Shown: piece by piece, positions 31,580-41,067 of the stretch
Layout: each line of letters opens with the position of its first letter
How positions within the stretch are numbered: the first letter of the stretch is position 1
NCBI GenBank assembly: GCA_902490325.1
Contig: CABUDJ010000001.1
Span: forward strand, 1-64,000
DNA length: 64,000 bases
Reading direction: 5' to 3'
Origin: an uncultured Collinsella sp.
GTDB lineage: Bacteria; Actinomycetota; Coriobacteriia; Coriobacteriales; Coriobacteriaceae
The notes under the pieces: model-generated
The model's input: only the letters and a program-made list of their open reading frames with translations
What the model was told of the DNA's origin: nothing
Database searches by the model: none
Program-made: the position numbers and the translations under genes

Positions 31580-34500
31580 ATGCTGGAGCTCAAAGATATT
31601 TGCAAAAGGTACGTCACGCAGTCGTTTACGCAGGTGGCGCTCGATAACGTGAGCCTGGCCTTTCGAGACAACGAGTTCGTGGCCATTCTGGGCCCTTCGG
31701 GTTCGGGCAAAACTACGATGCTCAACGTCATCGGCGGATTGGATCATTTTGACTCGGGCGATCTGCTCATCGACGGTATTTCGACCAAGGACTTCCGCGA
31801 CCGCGATTGGGACGCCTACCGCAACAACCGCATCGGCTTTGTGTTCCAGAGCTATAACCTTATTCCGCATCAGACCATCTTGGAAAACGTGGAGCTGGCG
31901 CTCACGCTCACGGGCGTTGGCCATGCCGAGCGTCGCCAGCGTGCGCGCGAGGCGCTTGAGGCAGTTGGTCTGGGCGAGCATGTGAACAAGCGTCCGAGCC
32001 AGCTTTCGGGCGGACAGATGCAGCGCGTGGCCATTGCCCGTGCCCTGATTAACGACCCCGAGATCGTGTTGGCAGACGAGCCGACCGGCGCCCTGGACTC
32101 GACGACGTCCGTGCAGGTCATGGACTTGCTCAAGGAGGTTGCGCGCGACCGCCTGGTCATCATGGTCACGCACAACCCCGAGCTGGCGTACCAGTACGCC
32201 ACGCGCATCGTCAATCTCGCAGATGGAAAGATCACCGACGATTCCGACCCCTTCGACGCCGCTGGGGCTGCGCGTCGCGAAGCCAAGCCCACGCGCAAAA
32301 CCTCGATGAGCTTTGTGACGGCGCTGGGGCTTTCGGCACGCAACCTCATGACCAAGAAGGGCCGTACGGCTATGACGGCATTCGCGGGCTCGATCGGTAT
32401 TATCGGCATCGCGGCGATTCTGGCGCTCTCCAACGGCGTGAACAACTACATCAAAAAGGTCGAGGAGGATACGCTCTCGAGCTATCCGCTCACCATCTCC
32501 AAGCAGGATTACGACCTGTCGTCCATGATGGGTGGGCAGGAGGCTGTGGATGATGGCTCGCCTGAAAACGTGGATTCGTCCGACGACAGTGCCGGCGACA
32601 AGGCTCAGGGAAACGATAAGATTCCCGTGGTCACGGCCGTAAAGGATATGTTTGCAAGTGTTAAGTCCAACGACATGACGAGCTTTAAGGCATGGCTCGA
32701 TGCCGGTGGCGACGGCATCGATAAAGAAGTCAACGCCATTCAGTACGGCTACGGTGTATCGCCGGTTGTCTATCGTGCCGGCAAGGGCGACGAGAAGCCC
32801 GTCCGGCTTGTTCCCAACGCTATGACCGAGGCCATGAGCGGAGGCGCGAGTTCGGCGGCAACGGTGAGCATGGAATCCATGGGAACCTCGGTCTTTAACG
32901 AGATGATTGACGACCAGAGCCTGCTCGACAGCCAGTACGATGTCGTCGCCGGTCATTGGCCCACGTCTGCCAACGAAGCCGTGATGGTGCTCTCGAGTCG
33001 TGGCACGGTGGGCGACTACGCGCTCTACAGCATCGGCGCGCTGGATATCAATGAGCTCAACGATCTGGTAAACAGCGCTATGACGGCTGACGGTGGGGTC
33101 GAAACGCCCGAGACCGGCACCGAATTTACCTACGACGATGCGCTGTCCACGACGTTTAAGGTGCTGTCGCCGGCCGATGCGTATCGCAAAAACGAAGAGA
33201 CCGGCATATGGACCGATATGTCTGGCGACACCGACTTTATGGCCGCCAAGGTTGCCGACGGTATCGACGTGCACATTGTGGGCGTGGTGCGACCCAACGA
33301 GACCGCCAACGCGAGCGCGTTGTCCCCGGGCATTGCCTACACGCATGCGCTGACTCGCCAGCTTATGGAGCGCGCCGCAAATTCGCAGATTGTGCAGGAG
33401 CAGCTTGCCCACCCCGAGACGGATGTCTTTACGGGCAAAACCTTCGACGAACTGCAAGGCGAGGCCAAGCAAGGCGTTGATCTGGGCAGCATGTTCAGTG
33501 TGGACGAGGCGGCGCTCAAGAGCGCGTTCTCGTTCGATACCTCCGCGCTCTCGGGTGTTGCCGGCGGTATGGACCTGTCGGGTCTTGACTTGTCCGGGCT
33601 GGACATTGACCTTTCGGGCGTTGGCAAGGACATCGACTTCAGCGACATCATGGCAAAAGCGCCAACCCCAGATTTCTCGGGTATCTTTGACGGTCTGGAA
33701 CTCACGCCCGAGCAAATGCAGCAGGTGGGAACACTAGCCAACCAGCTGTTTGAGGGCTTTTTGCAGTCTGATCAGTTTAAGGCGCTGTCGCCCGATAATC
33801 TTAAGGACGCGTCAAAGCTCGCCGCCGCATTCTCGACGTATCTTGAGAATGATGCCACGGCCCAGCAAATCCTTGCCCAGCTAAAAGCGCTCGGCGGCGA
33901 TGCCCTGGCCGAGCGCCTGCAGCAGGTGATGACCGACTATGTGCAAAAGCAGCTGGCTCCGTATCTGCAGCGGGCTATGGATCAGATGATGAAGACAATT
34001 AGCGAGCAGATAGCGTCGACGGTATCGTCCCAGCTCAAGGCGGGCGCAGCGGGGCTTATGGACCAGATGGCGACGCAGATGTCTTCGAGTTTTGCCAACT
34101 TGGCGAGCGCCATGCACGTGGATGCGAGCGCCTTTGCTCGTGCCATCCATTTCAACATGGACGCCGAGGATCTGAGTTCGCTCATGATGAGTTATGCCAA
34201 GGCATCGCAGCTTACCTATGACAACAACCTGACCACACTGGGTTATGCGGACGAGGCGGACCCCATCTCGGTCAAGATTTTCCCGCGTGACTTTGAGGCC
34301 AAGGAGCGCGTACTCGACCATATCGATGCGTACAACAAGCAGGTCAAAGCCGCCGGCCACGACGAGCAGGCAATCTCGTACACCGACTACATGGGCATCA
34401 TCATGGGCTCGGTGACTGATATCGTGAATACCATCAGCTTGGTGCTCATCGCATTCGTGAGTATCAGCCTGGTGGTGAGCTCCATCATGATCGGCATCAT

Positions 34501-34834
34501 CACGTACATCAGCGTGCTGGAGCGCAAAAAGGAGATTGGCATCCTGCGCGCGATTGGCGCGTCGAAGCGTAACGTGGCAAACGTGTTCAACGCCGAGACC
34601 TTTATCGAGGGCCTCATTGCCGGCGTCTTTGCCATTGTCGTCGTGGTGCTCGTGAGTTTCCCGGTCAATGCCTGGGCACTTGCGGTCAAACAGGTTCCCA
34701 ACCTGATGAGCCTGCCCGTGCAGGATGCGCTGGTACTCATTGCAATTTCGGTGCTGCTAACGGTCGTTGCCGGCCTGCTGCCTGCCCGCAGCGCATCCAA
34801 GAAGGACCCCGTCGAAGCCCTGCGCTCCGAATAA
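31580..34834 (+). CDS. MacB-like ABC transporter, ATPase fused to FtsX permease
   Basis: A 1084-residue single-chain ABC protein. Residues 1-225 are the ATPase (Walker [10 protein letters not shown], signature LSGGQMQR, Walker [13 protein letters not shown]). A first membrane helix follows near 265-290, then an extracellular domain of about 650 residues containing LSGLD-type repeats ([16 protein letters not shown]) and a helical, Gln/Met-rich stretch. Three C-terminal FtsX helices begin at [17 protein letters not shown], with [20 protein letters not shown]. Such proteins usually use ATP to drive work outside the membrane (export, lipoprotein handling, antimicrobial resistance) rather than classical transport. 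GGGAGAGG at 31563-31570 supports ATG 31580. Substrate unknown. Confidence 0.9.
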   Translation: MLELKDICKRYVTQSFTQVALDNVSLAFRDNEFVAILGPSGSGKTTMLNVIGGLDHFDSGDLLIDGISTKDFRDRDWDAYRNNRIGFVFQSYNLIPHQTILENVELALTLTGVGHAERRQRAREALEAVGLGEHVNKRPSQLSGGQMQRVAIARALINDPEIVLADEPTGALDSTTSVQVMDLLKEVARDRLVIMVTHNPELAYQYATRIVNLADGKITDDSDPFDAAGAARREAKPTRKTSMSFVTALGLSARNLMTKKGRTAMTAFAGSIGIIGIAAILALSNGVNNYIKKVEEDTLSSYPLTISKQDYDLSSMMGGQEAVDDGSPENVDSSDDSAGDKAQGNDKIPVVTAVKDMFASVKSNDMTSFKAWLDAGGDGIDKEVNAIQYGYGVSPVVYRAGKGDEKPVRLVPNAMTEAMSGGASSAATVSMESMGTSVFNEMIDDQSLLDSQYDVVAGHWPTSANEAVMVLSSRGTVGDYALYSIGALDINELNDLVNSAMTADGGVETPETGTEFTYDDALSTTFKVLSPADAYRKNEETGIWTDMSGDTDFMAAKVADGIDVHIVGVVRPNETANASALSPGIAYTHALTRQLMERAANSQIVQEQLAHPETDVFTGKTFDELQGEAKQGVDLGSMFSVDEAALKSAFSFDTSALSGVAGGMDLSGLDLSGLDIDLSGVGKDIDFSDIMAKAPTPDFSGIFDGLELTPEQMQQVGTLANQLFEGFLQSDQFKALSPDNLKDASKLAAAFSTYLENDATAQQILAQLKALGGDALAERLQQVMTDYVQKQLAPYLQRAMDQMMKTISEQIASTVSSQLKAGAAGLMDQMATQMSSSFANLASAMHVDASAFARAIHFNMDAEDLSSLMMSYAKASQLTYDNNLTTLGYADEADPISVKIFPRDFEAKERVLDHIDAYNKQVKAAGHDEQAISYTDYMGIIMGSVTDIVNTISLVLIAFVSISLVVSSIMIGIITYISVLERKKEIGILRAIGASKRNVANVFNAETFIEGLIAGVFAIVVVVLVSFPVNAWALAVKQVPNLMSLPVQDALVLIAISVLLTVVAGLLPARSASKKDPVEALRSE

Positions 34835-34837
34835 TGC

Positions 34838-34860
34838 GACAAAGGGACAGTCCCTTTGTC
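34838..34860. repeat. GACAAAGGGAC palindrome after the ABC gene
   Basis: GACAAAGGGAC (34838-34848), A, then GTCCCTTTGTC (34850-34860): a perfect 11-bp palindrome immediately after the stop. Related forms occur at 41019-41051 and 41338-41358, and a looser one in 53604-53661. It may act as a terminator-like hairpin; no T tract follows. Confidence 0.75.
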
Positions 34861-34958
34861 ACATTGAGACCCTTGCGAAAACGGGGTCTAATTACCGTTC
34901 GGCAGGTTAAGAACTCCCTCTCCCCGCTTAATGCTTGACGAAGAGTCCTCTGGTTTAT

Positions 34959-34978
34959 ATACCTATCGGTAGGCATAT
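34959..34978. promoter_or_regulatory. TetR operator 3, before the first MFS gene
   Basis: TATACCTATCGGTAGGCATA-type sequence with core CGGTAGGCAT. It matches the CGGTAKGYAT core of the two sites at 37.1 kb and lies about 35 bp before the MFS start codon. Confidence 0.6.
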
Positions 34979-35009
34979 AGGATGTATTGCCGATAGAAAT
35001 GGAGCAACC

Positions 35010-36290
35010 ATGACTCTCACCACACCAGCCAAAAAAGATTGTCTCCGTGAAAGCGGCGCATTTGCTTGGGTCGTCGTTATTGCGCTCGGCTTAATGTCCG
35101 CCGGAACAACTGGCACATATAGCATTATTGCCGGCTCATTCGTTGCTCCAGTATGTGAAGATCTGGGCTTTGACTACACTTCTTTTTCTTTCTATTTCAC
35201 CGCGATTCTTCTTGGCCTTGCGCTTGGGCTTCCGCTTTTGAGTCGCTTCATTCCAAAAGTAATCGGCAAACCATGGCATATTTGCATTGAACTCGTCCTT
35301 ATTGCCGCCGGCGCCGCAATGGCGTTCTACACCGAGGTCTGGATGTTCACCGTCTCCGCCGCAGTGATCGGCATCTGCTTTTCGTTTACAACGGGCGTCT
35401 GCATGTCCGATGTCATTGACCAATGGTTCAGCAAATCGTCCGGTCTCGCCATCGGCCTCGCTTGGGGCGTTAATTCTCTCTGCACGCTGTTATTGAGTCC
35501 TGTCATTACGCTGGTCATCGAGCAGCAAGGCTGGCGTACGGGATACATCGTGCTTGCGGCCGTTTCTGCAGCTATGATTTTGCCTGCAAGCGCATTTATC
35601 ATTCGCCTTAACCCCTCTGATCGCAATATGCTTCCGTACGGAGAGACCGCCTCCGAAACCCATGAGAGCTGCAGCGCCGATGAGCAGGAAGATGTCCTTT
35701 CGGGCATGGCACTCCGCGATGCCGCGAAAACGCCGTCTTTTATTCTCTGTGTCCTCTTGCTTTGCGTGGCGCAGCTCACCTGCTGCATGAACCAGCTGTT
35801 TCCAACCTATGCAAGCGAGGTCGGTTTCAATCCTATCGTAGGAAGCTTAATGGTCTCGGCAGCTTCACTCTCCGATATCTTCCTAAATCCCTTCGTGGGC
35901 AAAACATGCGACAAGCTTGGCGCTATTAAAGCAACGGTCGCATGGACAGGTGTCAGCATTCTTTCATTCCTGCTTCTTATCATTGGCGGAAGCAATGAGA
36001 CCGTTTCCATCATTGCAGCTGGTGTAAACGATGTCATGTTCGCCATCGTTGGAACCGCAATGCCGATGCTTCTCCTCTCGCTCTTTGGATCACGCGATTT
36101 TGGAAGGATCTATTCGATCGTTTGCTCAGCGGGCTATGTCGTCGGTGCTTTTGGAATGCCGGTCATGATGAAGGTTTACGGCATGGCAGGGTCATTCCAG
36201 GGAGTATTTATCTTCTGCATTGCCTGCAACCTTATGATTGCTGCGTTTGCTATCGTTTCCGGCTTTCTCAATAAGGCTGCTGAAAAGTAA
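35010..36290 (+). CDS. MFS transporter, oxalate/formate antiporter-like (first copy)
   Basis: A 426-residue, 12-span major facilitator with the OFA-type opening (LGLMSAGTTGTYSIIAGSFV) and the conserved pair QWFSKSSGLAIGLAWG and SRDFGRIYSIVCSAGYVVGA. It is a close paralogue of the carrier at 39669, sharing long identical blocks such as QLTCCMNQLFPTYASEVGF. OFA members exchange small carboxylates. GGAG at 35001-35004 precedes ATG 35010. It has its own TetR-type operator and a strong terminator, and is separated from the catabolic genes by the TetR gene. It probably carries the substrate or end product of that pathway. Confidence 0.85.
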   Translation: MTLTTPAKKDCLRESGAFAWVVVIALGLMSAGTTGTYSIIAGSFVAPVCEDLGFDYTSFSFYFTAILLGLALGLPLLSRFIPKVIGKPWHICIELVLIAAGAAMAFYTEVWMFTVSAAVIGICFSFTTGVCMSDVIDQWFSKSSGLAIGLAWGVNSLCTLLLSPVITLVIEQQGWRTGYIVLAAVSAAMILPASAFIIRLNPSDRNMLPYGETASETHESCSADEQEDVLSGMALRDAAKTPSFILCVLLLCVAQLTCCMNQLFPTYASEVGFNPIVGSLMVSAASLSDIFLNPFVGKTCDKLGAIKATVAWTGVSILSFLLLIIGGSNETVSIIAAGVNDVMFAIVGTAMPMLLLSLFGSRDFGRIYSIVCSAGYVVGAFGMPVMMKVYGMAGSFQGVFIFCIACNLMIAAFAIVSGFLNKAAEK

Positions 36291-36324
36291 TAAGCGCCGA
36301 TTGCACCGGCATAGATTGCCACGC

Positions 36325-36374
36325 AACAGGGGTCGACTCCAAGCCAGATTGGAGTCGACCCCTGTTTTCGTTTT
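36325..36374. terminator. rho-independent terminator
   Basis: A perfect 18-bp stem (36325-36342 with 36349-36366), six-base loop, then TTTCGTTTT. It separates the convergent MFS and TetR genes. Confidence 0.9.
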
Positions 36375-36427
36375 AAAGGTTGCCCGCAGGCACCATGGGC
36401 GCCAACATGCGCTTCAGCTTGGCTGGT

Positions 36428-37006
36428 CTATTTGAACATAAGCTCGACTATTCCCGCCCAAACCGCTTTCTCATCAATATCCTCACCTTGAGCGACCGTA
36501 TTGCTTGCTCCCTCCAGAACGGTATAAAGAATTTGTACGTAGAGCATTACGTCGGCGCTATCGGAAAACGCGCCAATCTCTACACCATGAAGAAGGATGT
36601 CTTTAAGCGCATCCATGGTTCGTTTGGTCGCCGTCGCTTGACGTTCCTGAACTGCAGGAATTCGATTTGCTTGAACGCTAACCTCGGCCAGCACGCGCCG
36701 GCGCTTTTCATCGCTTCGATAGCCACCTATAACTGAATTGCCGAGCTCGATAAGCGCGGCCTTGAACCCGTCCCTATCGACTATTAGCGAGTAGTCGCGC
36801 TGATAGTCAATGGTCGGAAACATGCTGTCCAAGAGCGTAGTGAAAATCTCCTCTTTTGAGGGAAAGTAGTAGTACACCGACGGCTTGGATATACCGACAA
36901 AGTCGCAAATCTTTCCGATAGACGCTTTGTCATAACCGACTTCTGCCACAAGATCGTACATTGCGTCCAATATTTTTTTTCTTGTGCTCACGCTGCATTT
37001 CTCCAT
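36428..37006 (-). CDS. TetR/AcrR family repressor
   Basis: A 192-residue TetR-type regulator. The DNA-binding helix-turn-helix is KASIGKICDFVGISKPSVYY followed by YFPSKEEIFTTLL; the remainder is the helical ligand-binding half. It is divergent from the iminohydrolase operon, and two CGGTAKGYAT operators lie in the shared 224-bp promoter region. A third lies before the first MFS gene. So it most likely represses itself, the catabolic operon and both carriers until the substrate appears. AATGGAG is the nearest ribosome-site-like sequence. Confidence 0.9.
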   Translation of the reverse strand: MEKCSVSTRKKILDAMYDLVAEVGYDKASIGKICDFVGISKPSVYYYFPSKEEIFTTLLDSMFPTIDYQRDYSLIVDRDGFKAALIELGNSVIGGYRSDEKRRRVLAEVSVQANRIPAVQERQATATKRTMDALKDILLHGVEIGAFSDSADVMLYVQILYTVLEGASNTVAQGEDIDEKAVWAGIVELMFK

Positions 37007-37083
37007 TGCAAATCACTTCCGCACTACCAACATTATTAAGGATGGCAACGGAACATCAATTCGTGTCCAAACATGACCACTAT

Positions 37084-37103
37084 ATACGGCGAACGGTATG
37101 TAT
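37084..37103. promoter_or_regulatory. TetR operator 1
   Basis: ATACGGCGAACGGTATGTAT: core CGGTATGTAT with an imperfect inverted ATAC half, in the divergent tetR/iminohydrolase promoter region. Confidence 0.6.
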
Positions 37104-37131
37104 CAGTAGGCGAGCGGCAATTATTCAAAAC

Positions 37132-37154
37132 TATCTACCGAACGGTAGGTATAG
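37132..37154. promoter_or_regulatory. TetR operator 2
   Basis: CTACCG-AA-CGGTAG (37135-37148) is a perfect inverted repeat, extended by GTATAG on the right and CTAT on the left. It overlaps the presumed promoter of the iminohydrolase gene and is the best of the three related sites. Confidence 0.7.
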
Positions 37155-37230
37155 TAGTACTATAGCAGGTGAAACCCCGCTATTGTCGCGGCCGGACAGC
37201 ATCGCGGGAAACCCGACGGAAGGACCAACC

Positions 37231-38469
37231 ATGTACGAGAACTATCGTATGCCGGGCGAGTTCGAGAAGCGCTCCAACGTCTATGTGACATGGCTTCCCG
37301 ATTACATCCGTGCAGAGGGCTACGATAACCGCCAGCCCTGCGTTGACGTGATCAAGGCTCTGCTCGAGTATGGCGACGTTACGGTCAACCTCAATTGCGG
37401 CACCCCCGGCTCCTATGAGGAGGCTTGCTCGCGCCTGAAGGAGGAGGGGGTTGATCTCGATCGCATCGAGATCACGCAGTTCGAAGACTCCAACTTCTAT
37501 GTCCGCGACAACGGTCCCAGCATCATGGTCGACGACAAGGGCCATTCTTATATGGTCAACCCCGCTTGGACCTATTACGGCGTGTGGGACAAGAACTCCC
37601 CGGAGTGCCAGTCCGCACGTAAGGCAGCCGTTCACATGGCGGTTGCGCTCGGTTGCTTCGATATCGTCAATTCCGAAATGGTTTCGGAGGGCGGCGACCG
37701 CGAGTTTGACGGTCACGGCACTCTGATCGCCATCGAGGACACGGAATGCCGCAAGCGTAATCCCGAGTTCACGAAAGAGGAAATAGAGGCCGAGTATAAG
37801 CGCATCTACAACCTCAACAAGGTTATCTGGCTTCCGCAGCCTATGCTCGAGGACGACGACTATCGACTGGGCATCCTCGACGAGAAGGAAGACGGAACTC
37901 CCGTCTTTGGCATGAGCTTTGCAGCTCACATTGATGAGATGTGTCGCTTTATCACTCCGAACAAGATTCTTCTTGCCGAGGTGTCCGATGAAGAGGCAGC
38001 CTCGAGCAAGGCTGGAGCAGAGTCTCGTCGCCGCATTGAGGCAGCCTACGAGATCCTGAGCAACGAAACGGACTGGGAGGGCAAGCCCTTCGAGATCGTT
38101 CGTATGCCCACCGCCGAGCCTATTGAAGTCGTTATCGCCCCTGGCGATGAAGATTACGAGCTCTATAAGGGCTTCATCGACGAAATGGGCGGCAAGTTTA
38201 TGGATGGCACCCCCTGGCCCGAGGGCCCCGTCCACTTCTACGCCGCAGCGAGCTACTGCAACTTCCTGATTTGCAACGGCGTCGTTCTTGGCCAGCGTTA
38301 TTACCACGAGGGCATGAGCGAGGTCGTGAAAGAGAAGGATGAGCAGGCCAAGGCAGTTCTTGAGAGCTGCTTCCCCGATCGCAAGGTCATCATGATTGAT
38401 TCCCTCGCGCTTAACCTGTCCGGCGGCGGCGTGCACTGCTGGACTAAGGACGTGGCGGCCAGTCGTTAG
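37231..38469 (+). CDS. agmatine-deiminase-like iminohydrolase (guanidino-modifying family)
   Basis: A 412-residue member of the agmatine deiminase/PAD_porph branch of guanidino-modifying enzymes, which hydrolyse a guanidino group to a ureido group and ammonia. Family landmarks: RMPGEFEKRSNVYVTW at the N-terminus, YVRDNGPS (catalytic Asp), SEGGDREFDGHGTL, AAHIDEMCRFI (catalytic His-x-Asp) and GGGVHCWT with the nucleophile Cys near the C-terminus. It is about 45 residues longer than typical agmatine deiminase, and NDAWVRDCGP of that enzyme is SNFYVRDNGP here, so the substrate pocket differs. GGAAGGACC precedes ATG 37231. With the carbamoyltransferase next door it should feed a guanidino-compound pathway. 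Agmatine is possible but not assured. Confidence 0.8.
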   Translation: MYENYRMPGEFEKRSNVYVTWLPDYIRAEGYDNRQPCVDVIKALLEYGDVTVNLNCGTPGSYEEACSRLKEEGVDLDRIEITQFEDSNFYVRDNGPSIMVDDKGHSYMVNPAWTYYGVWDKNSPECQSARKAAVHMAVALGCFDIVNSEMVSEGGDREFDGHGTLIAIEDTECRKRNPEFTKEEIEAEYKRIYNLNKVIWLPQPMLEDDDYRLGILDEKEDGTPVFGMSFAAHIDEMCRFITPNKILLAEVSDEEAASSKAGAESRRRIEAAYEILSNETDWEGKPFEIVRMPTAEPIEVVIAPGDEDYELYKGFIDEMGGKFMDGTPWPEGPVHFYAAASYCNFLICNGVVLGQRYYHEGMSEVVKEKDEQAKAVLESCFPDRKVIMIDSLALNLSGGGVHCWTKDVAASR

Positions 38470-38592
38470 TGAGCCTTAGAGCCTGCGCTCTTTGGCTTAG
38501 GCGCCACATGTACCGCTCCCCGAGGGATATCCGTGTTTTCCTCGGGGACACATTCAACAATAATTTTGATAATAATTCGAAAGGAAATAGGC

Positions 38593-39657
38593 ATGAACAA
38601 CAGCCTCCGCGGTCGCGACTACATCAACATCCATGATCTCTCCTCCGAGGATTTCCGCTATCTCATCGATCTTGCCTGGAACCTTAAGGCTCAGAAGAAG
38701 TCTGGTGTCGACCAGCGCTACTTCCCCGGCAAAAACGTCCTCGCCAACTTTGAGTGGGGCTCGACCCGTACTCGTTGCGCATTCGAGACCTCCTGCAACG
38801 ATTTGGGCATGGGCTTCACTTATCTGACCAACTCCCACATGGGTGACTGCGAGACCGTCAAGGACGCCATGCGCGTCTTTAACGGCATGTATGATCTCAT
38901 CGTCTATCGCGCACAGAAGGACGAGCAGTTCCTCTATGACGTCGCCGACCTGGTTGACATCCCGGTCATCAATGCCCTTACTCTCGGCGATCACCCGACT
39001 CAGATGCTCGCTGACGCTCTTACGATGGAAGAGCAATGGGGCGGTTTGCGTACGAGCCGCGGCAAGAAGATGGCTTTCGTTGGCAACTGCGCCGGCGCCC
39101 CGGTGTGGTATGGCCGTCTGTGCGCTATGCTCGACATGGACTTCCTCGCCATCGGCCCCGACGACCTCCGTCATCAGATGTGCAAGGAAATGATCGAAGA
39201 GGTGGAGGCCTGCTACGCCAAGTACGCTCCCAATAGGACCTTTACCATCACCTCTGACCTCGATGCCCTGGATGGCGTTGACGTTATCGTTACCGAGGAG
39301 TGGCGCTACATCAACCCCGAGTGCGGCGAAGAGGTTCTGGATCCCGACGACTACAACTCCTGGCTGGGCGATGCCGAGTCTTTGTACCCCTATCGCGTCA
39401 CCAGCGAGCTGTGCAAGCGCACCAACAATCCCGACATCTTCTGCATGCATGAGCTTCCCTCTGTCCATAACGCAGATCACCGTGTCGGCAAAATGCTCCT
39501 CGACCAGTGCAAGAACGACCTCCATCGCGAAATCATCACCGAGGGCTTTGAGATTGCCGACGAGTGCTTTGAGGCCAACGCTTCGGTCATCTTCCGTGAG
39601 GCAGAGAACCGTCAGCACACCATCAAGGCCGTTATGTGTGCCCTTCTGGGTCTCTAG
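38593..39657 (+). CDS. ornithine/putrescine carbamoyltransferase-like enzyme
   Basis: A 354-residue ATCase/OTCase-fold carbamoyltransferase. The carbamoyl-phosphate loop is STRTRCAFE (residues about 57-65) and DHPTQMLADALTMEE is the second conserved site. The usual HCLP of ornithine transcarbamylases is MHELPSVHN, so Cys is replaced by Glu in the amine-substrate region. Run catabolically, it would split the ureido product of the upstream iminohydrolase into an amine and carbamoyl phosphate. No carbamate kinase lies nearby, so carbamoyl phosphate must be used elsewhere. GAAAGGAAATAGGC precedes ATG 38593. Its exact substrate cannot be read from sequence. Confidence 0.85.
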   Translation: MNNSLRGRDYINIHDLSSEDFRYLIDLAWNLKAQKKSGVDQRYFPGKNVLANFEWGSTRTRCAFETSCNDLGMGFTYLTNSHMGDCETVKDAMRVFNGMYDLIVYRAQKDEQFLYDVADLVDIPVINALTLGDHPTQMLADALTMEEQWGGLRTSRGKKMAFVGNCAGAPVWYGRLCAMLDMDFLAIGPDDLRHQMCKEMIEEVEACYAKYAPNRTFTITSDLDALDGVDVIVTEEWRYINPECGEEVLDPDDYNSWLGDAESLYPYRVTSELCKRTNNPDIFCMHELPSVHNADHRVGKMLLDQCKNDLHREIITEGFEIADECFEANASVIFREAENRQHTIKAVMCALLGL

Positions 39658-39668
39658 GAGCTGTATCA

Positions 39669-40934
39669 ATGGAAAATGCAAAGTTAAAGAGCAGCAAGGT
39701 TTACGCATGGGTTCTCGTAATCGCGCTCGGCCTTATGTCTGCCGGCACGACCGGATCCTATAGCGTCATCGCGGGCTCCTTCGTCGCACCCGTGTGCGAG
39801 GAGTTCGGGTTTGACTATTCCATCTTCTCGTATTACTTCACCGCAACGCTCATTGGTCTTGCGGCAGCTCTTCCGTTTGTCGGAAAACTCATTCCCAAGG
39901 TCGTTGGCAAGGTTTGGCTCCCCGTTGTCGAGCTTATTTTGCTTGCTGCCGGCGCAGGCATGGCCTTCTACACCGAAGTCTGGATGTTCATCGCCGCTGG
40001 CGCCCTGATTGGCGTTTGCTTCGCCTTCACCACCGGCGTCGCCATGTCCGACGTTATTGACCAGTGGTTCAAAAAATCTGGTGGCCTGGCAATCGGTCTC
40101 GCTTGGGCAGTGAACTCGATTTACATGCTCATCATGAGCCCCGTCATCACCTCTGTCATCGAGGCCGCTGGCTGGAGGACTGGCTATCTGGTGCTCGCTG
40201 GCGTCTCCGCCGTGCTCATTCTCCCCGCTTCCGTCCTGATTATTCGCTATAAGCCTCAGGACAAGGGCATGCTGCCCTATGGCTACGTCGAGGGCGAGAC
40301 GGTCACCGAGACCGAGGAGACGACCGAGGATAGCACGCGTGGCGTTAGCTATGCGCGCGCCATTAAGTCGCCTGCCTTCTTCTTCTGCATCGGCTTCCTC
40401 TGTCTCGTTCAGCTCACTTGCTGCATGAACCAGCTCTTCCCGACGTATGCTTCCGAGGTTGGTTTTAGCCCCATGGTGGGCGGCTTCATGGTATCCGCTG
40501 CATCGCTCTTCGATCTGTTCCTCAATCCGATCGTCGGCACCACTTGCGATAGGTTCGGCAGCACGAAGGCCATTCTGGGCTGGCTCGCTGTCTCCATCCT
40601 CTCCTTTGTCATGCTCATGATGAGCAGCGGCAACTCGACGCTCAGCATCCTCGCAGCAGGCGTGAACGACGTAATGTACGTCATCGCTGGCACTGCCCTG
40701 ACCGTTTTGGTTATGGATGTCTTTGGCTCCCGCGATTTCGGTCGCATCTTCGCGCTGATCTGCTCCGTGGGCTATATCGTCGGCGCCTTTGGCATGCCCG
40801 TTATGATGAAGGTCTATGAGCTTGTCGGCTCCTTCCAGGGCGTCTTCATCTTCTGCATCGCATGCAACGTTATTATCGGCCTGTTCTTGCTGCTGGCAAA
40901 AAAGACTGGTAAGAACCTCTCCTGGGACGAATAG
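39669..40934 (+). CDS. MFS transporter, oxalate/formate antiporter-like (second copy)
   Basis: A 421-residue, 12-span carrier, paralogous to the one at 35010 with the same family blocks (LGLMSAGTTGSYSVIAGSFV, QWFKKSGGLAIGLAWAVNSI, SRDFGRIFALICSVGYIVGA). It follows the carbamoyltransferase by 11 bases with TAGGAG overlapping that stop, so it is the third gene of the catabolic operon. Classical agmatine operons use an APC-type exchanger (AguD); an OFA-type carrier suggests a carboxylated guanidino or ureido compound. Two copies might separate import from export. Confidence 0.86.
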   Translation: MENAKLKSSKVYAWVLVIALGLMSAGTTGSYSVIAGSFVAPVCEEFGFDYSIFSYYFTATLIGLAAALPFVGKLIPKVVGKVWLPVVELILLAAGAGMAFYTEVWMFIAAGALIGVCFAFTTGVAMSDVIDQWFKKSGGLAIGLAWAVNSIYMLIMSPVITSVIEAAGWRTGYLVLAGVSAVLILPASVLIIRYKPQDKGMLPYGYVEGETVTETEETTEDSTRGVSYARAIKSPAFFFCIGFLCLVQLTCCMNQLFPTYASEVGFSPMVGGFMVSAASLFDLFLNPIVGTTCDRFGSTKAILGWLAVSILSFVMLMMSSGNSTLSILAAGVNDVMYVIAGTALTVLVMDVFGSRDFGRIFALICSVGYIVGAFGMPVMMKVYELVGSFQGVFIFCIACNVIIGLFLLLAKKTGKNLSWDE

Positions 40935-40984
40935 TTCGATTCGTCTTAGACATACGCTGTAGGGCTTAACCTGCAGCCGCTTTG

Positions 40985-41013
40985 GGGCATCGACTAACAT
41001 CGGTGCCCTTTTT
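40985..41013 (+). terminator. rho-independent terminator of the catabolic operon
   Basis: GGGCATCGA (40985-40993) pairs with TCGGTGCCC (41000-41008), one mismatch, loop CTAACA, followed by TTTTT. Confidence 0.8.
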
Positions 41014-41018
41014 CATCG

Positions 41019-41051
41019 AATGTGACAAAGGAGCAGCCACTTTGTCACATT
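41019..41051. repeat. GTGACAAAG palindrome
   Basis: AATGTGACAAAG (41019-41030) and CTTTGTCACATT (41040-41051): a perfect 12-bp inverted repeat with a 9-base loop, same family as the palindrome at 34838. Confidence 0.75.
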
Positions 41052-41067
41052 GAGTGGCATGTAAATC

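Noticed and set aside
31490..33715. A 741-codon minus-strand frame opposite the ABC transporter
   Set aside because: Same reason: a mirror of strong codon bias in the ABC gene, no motifs, Arg/His/Val-rich throughout.
37155..37230. Guanidine riboswitch before the iminohydrolase gene
   Set aside because: I looked for guanidine-I and mini-ykkC features (paired ACGR loops) because of the pathway and did not find them; the TetR operators explain control.
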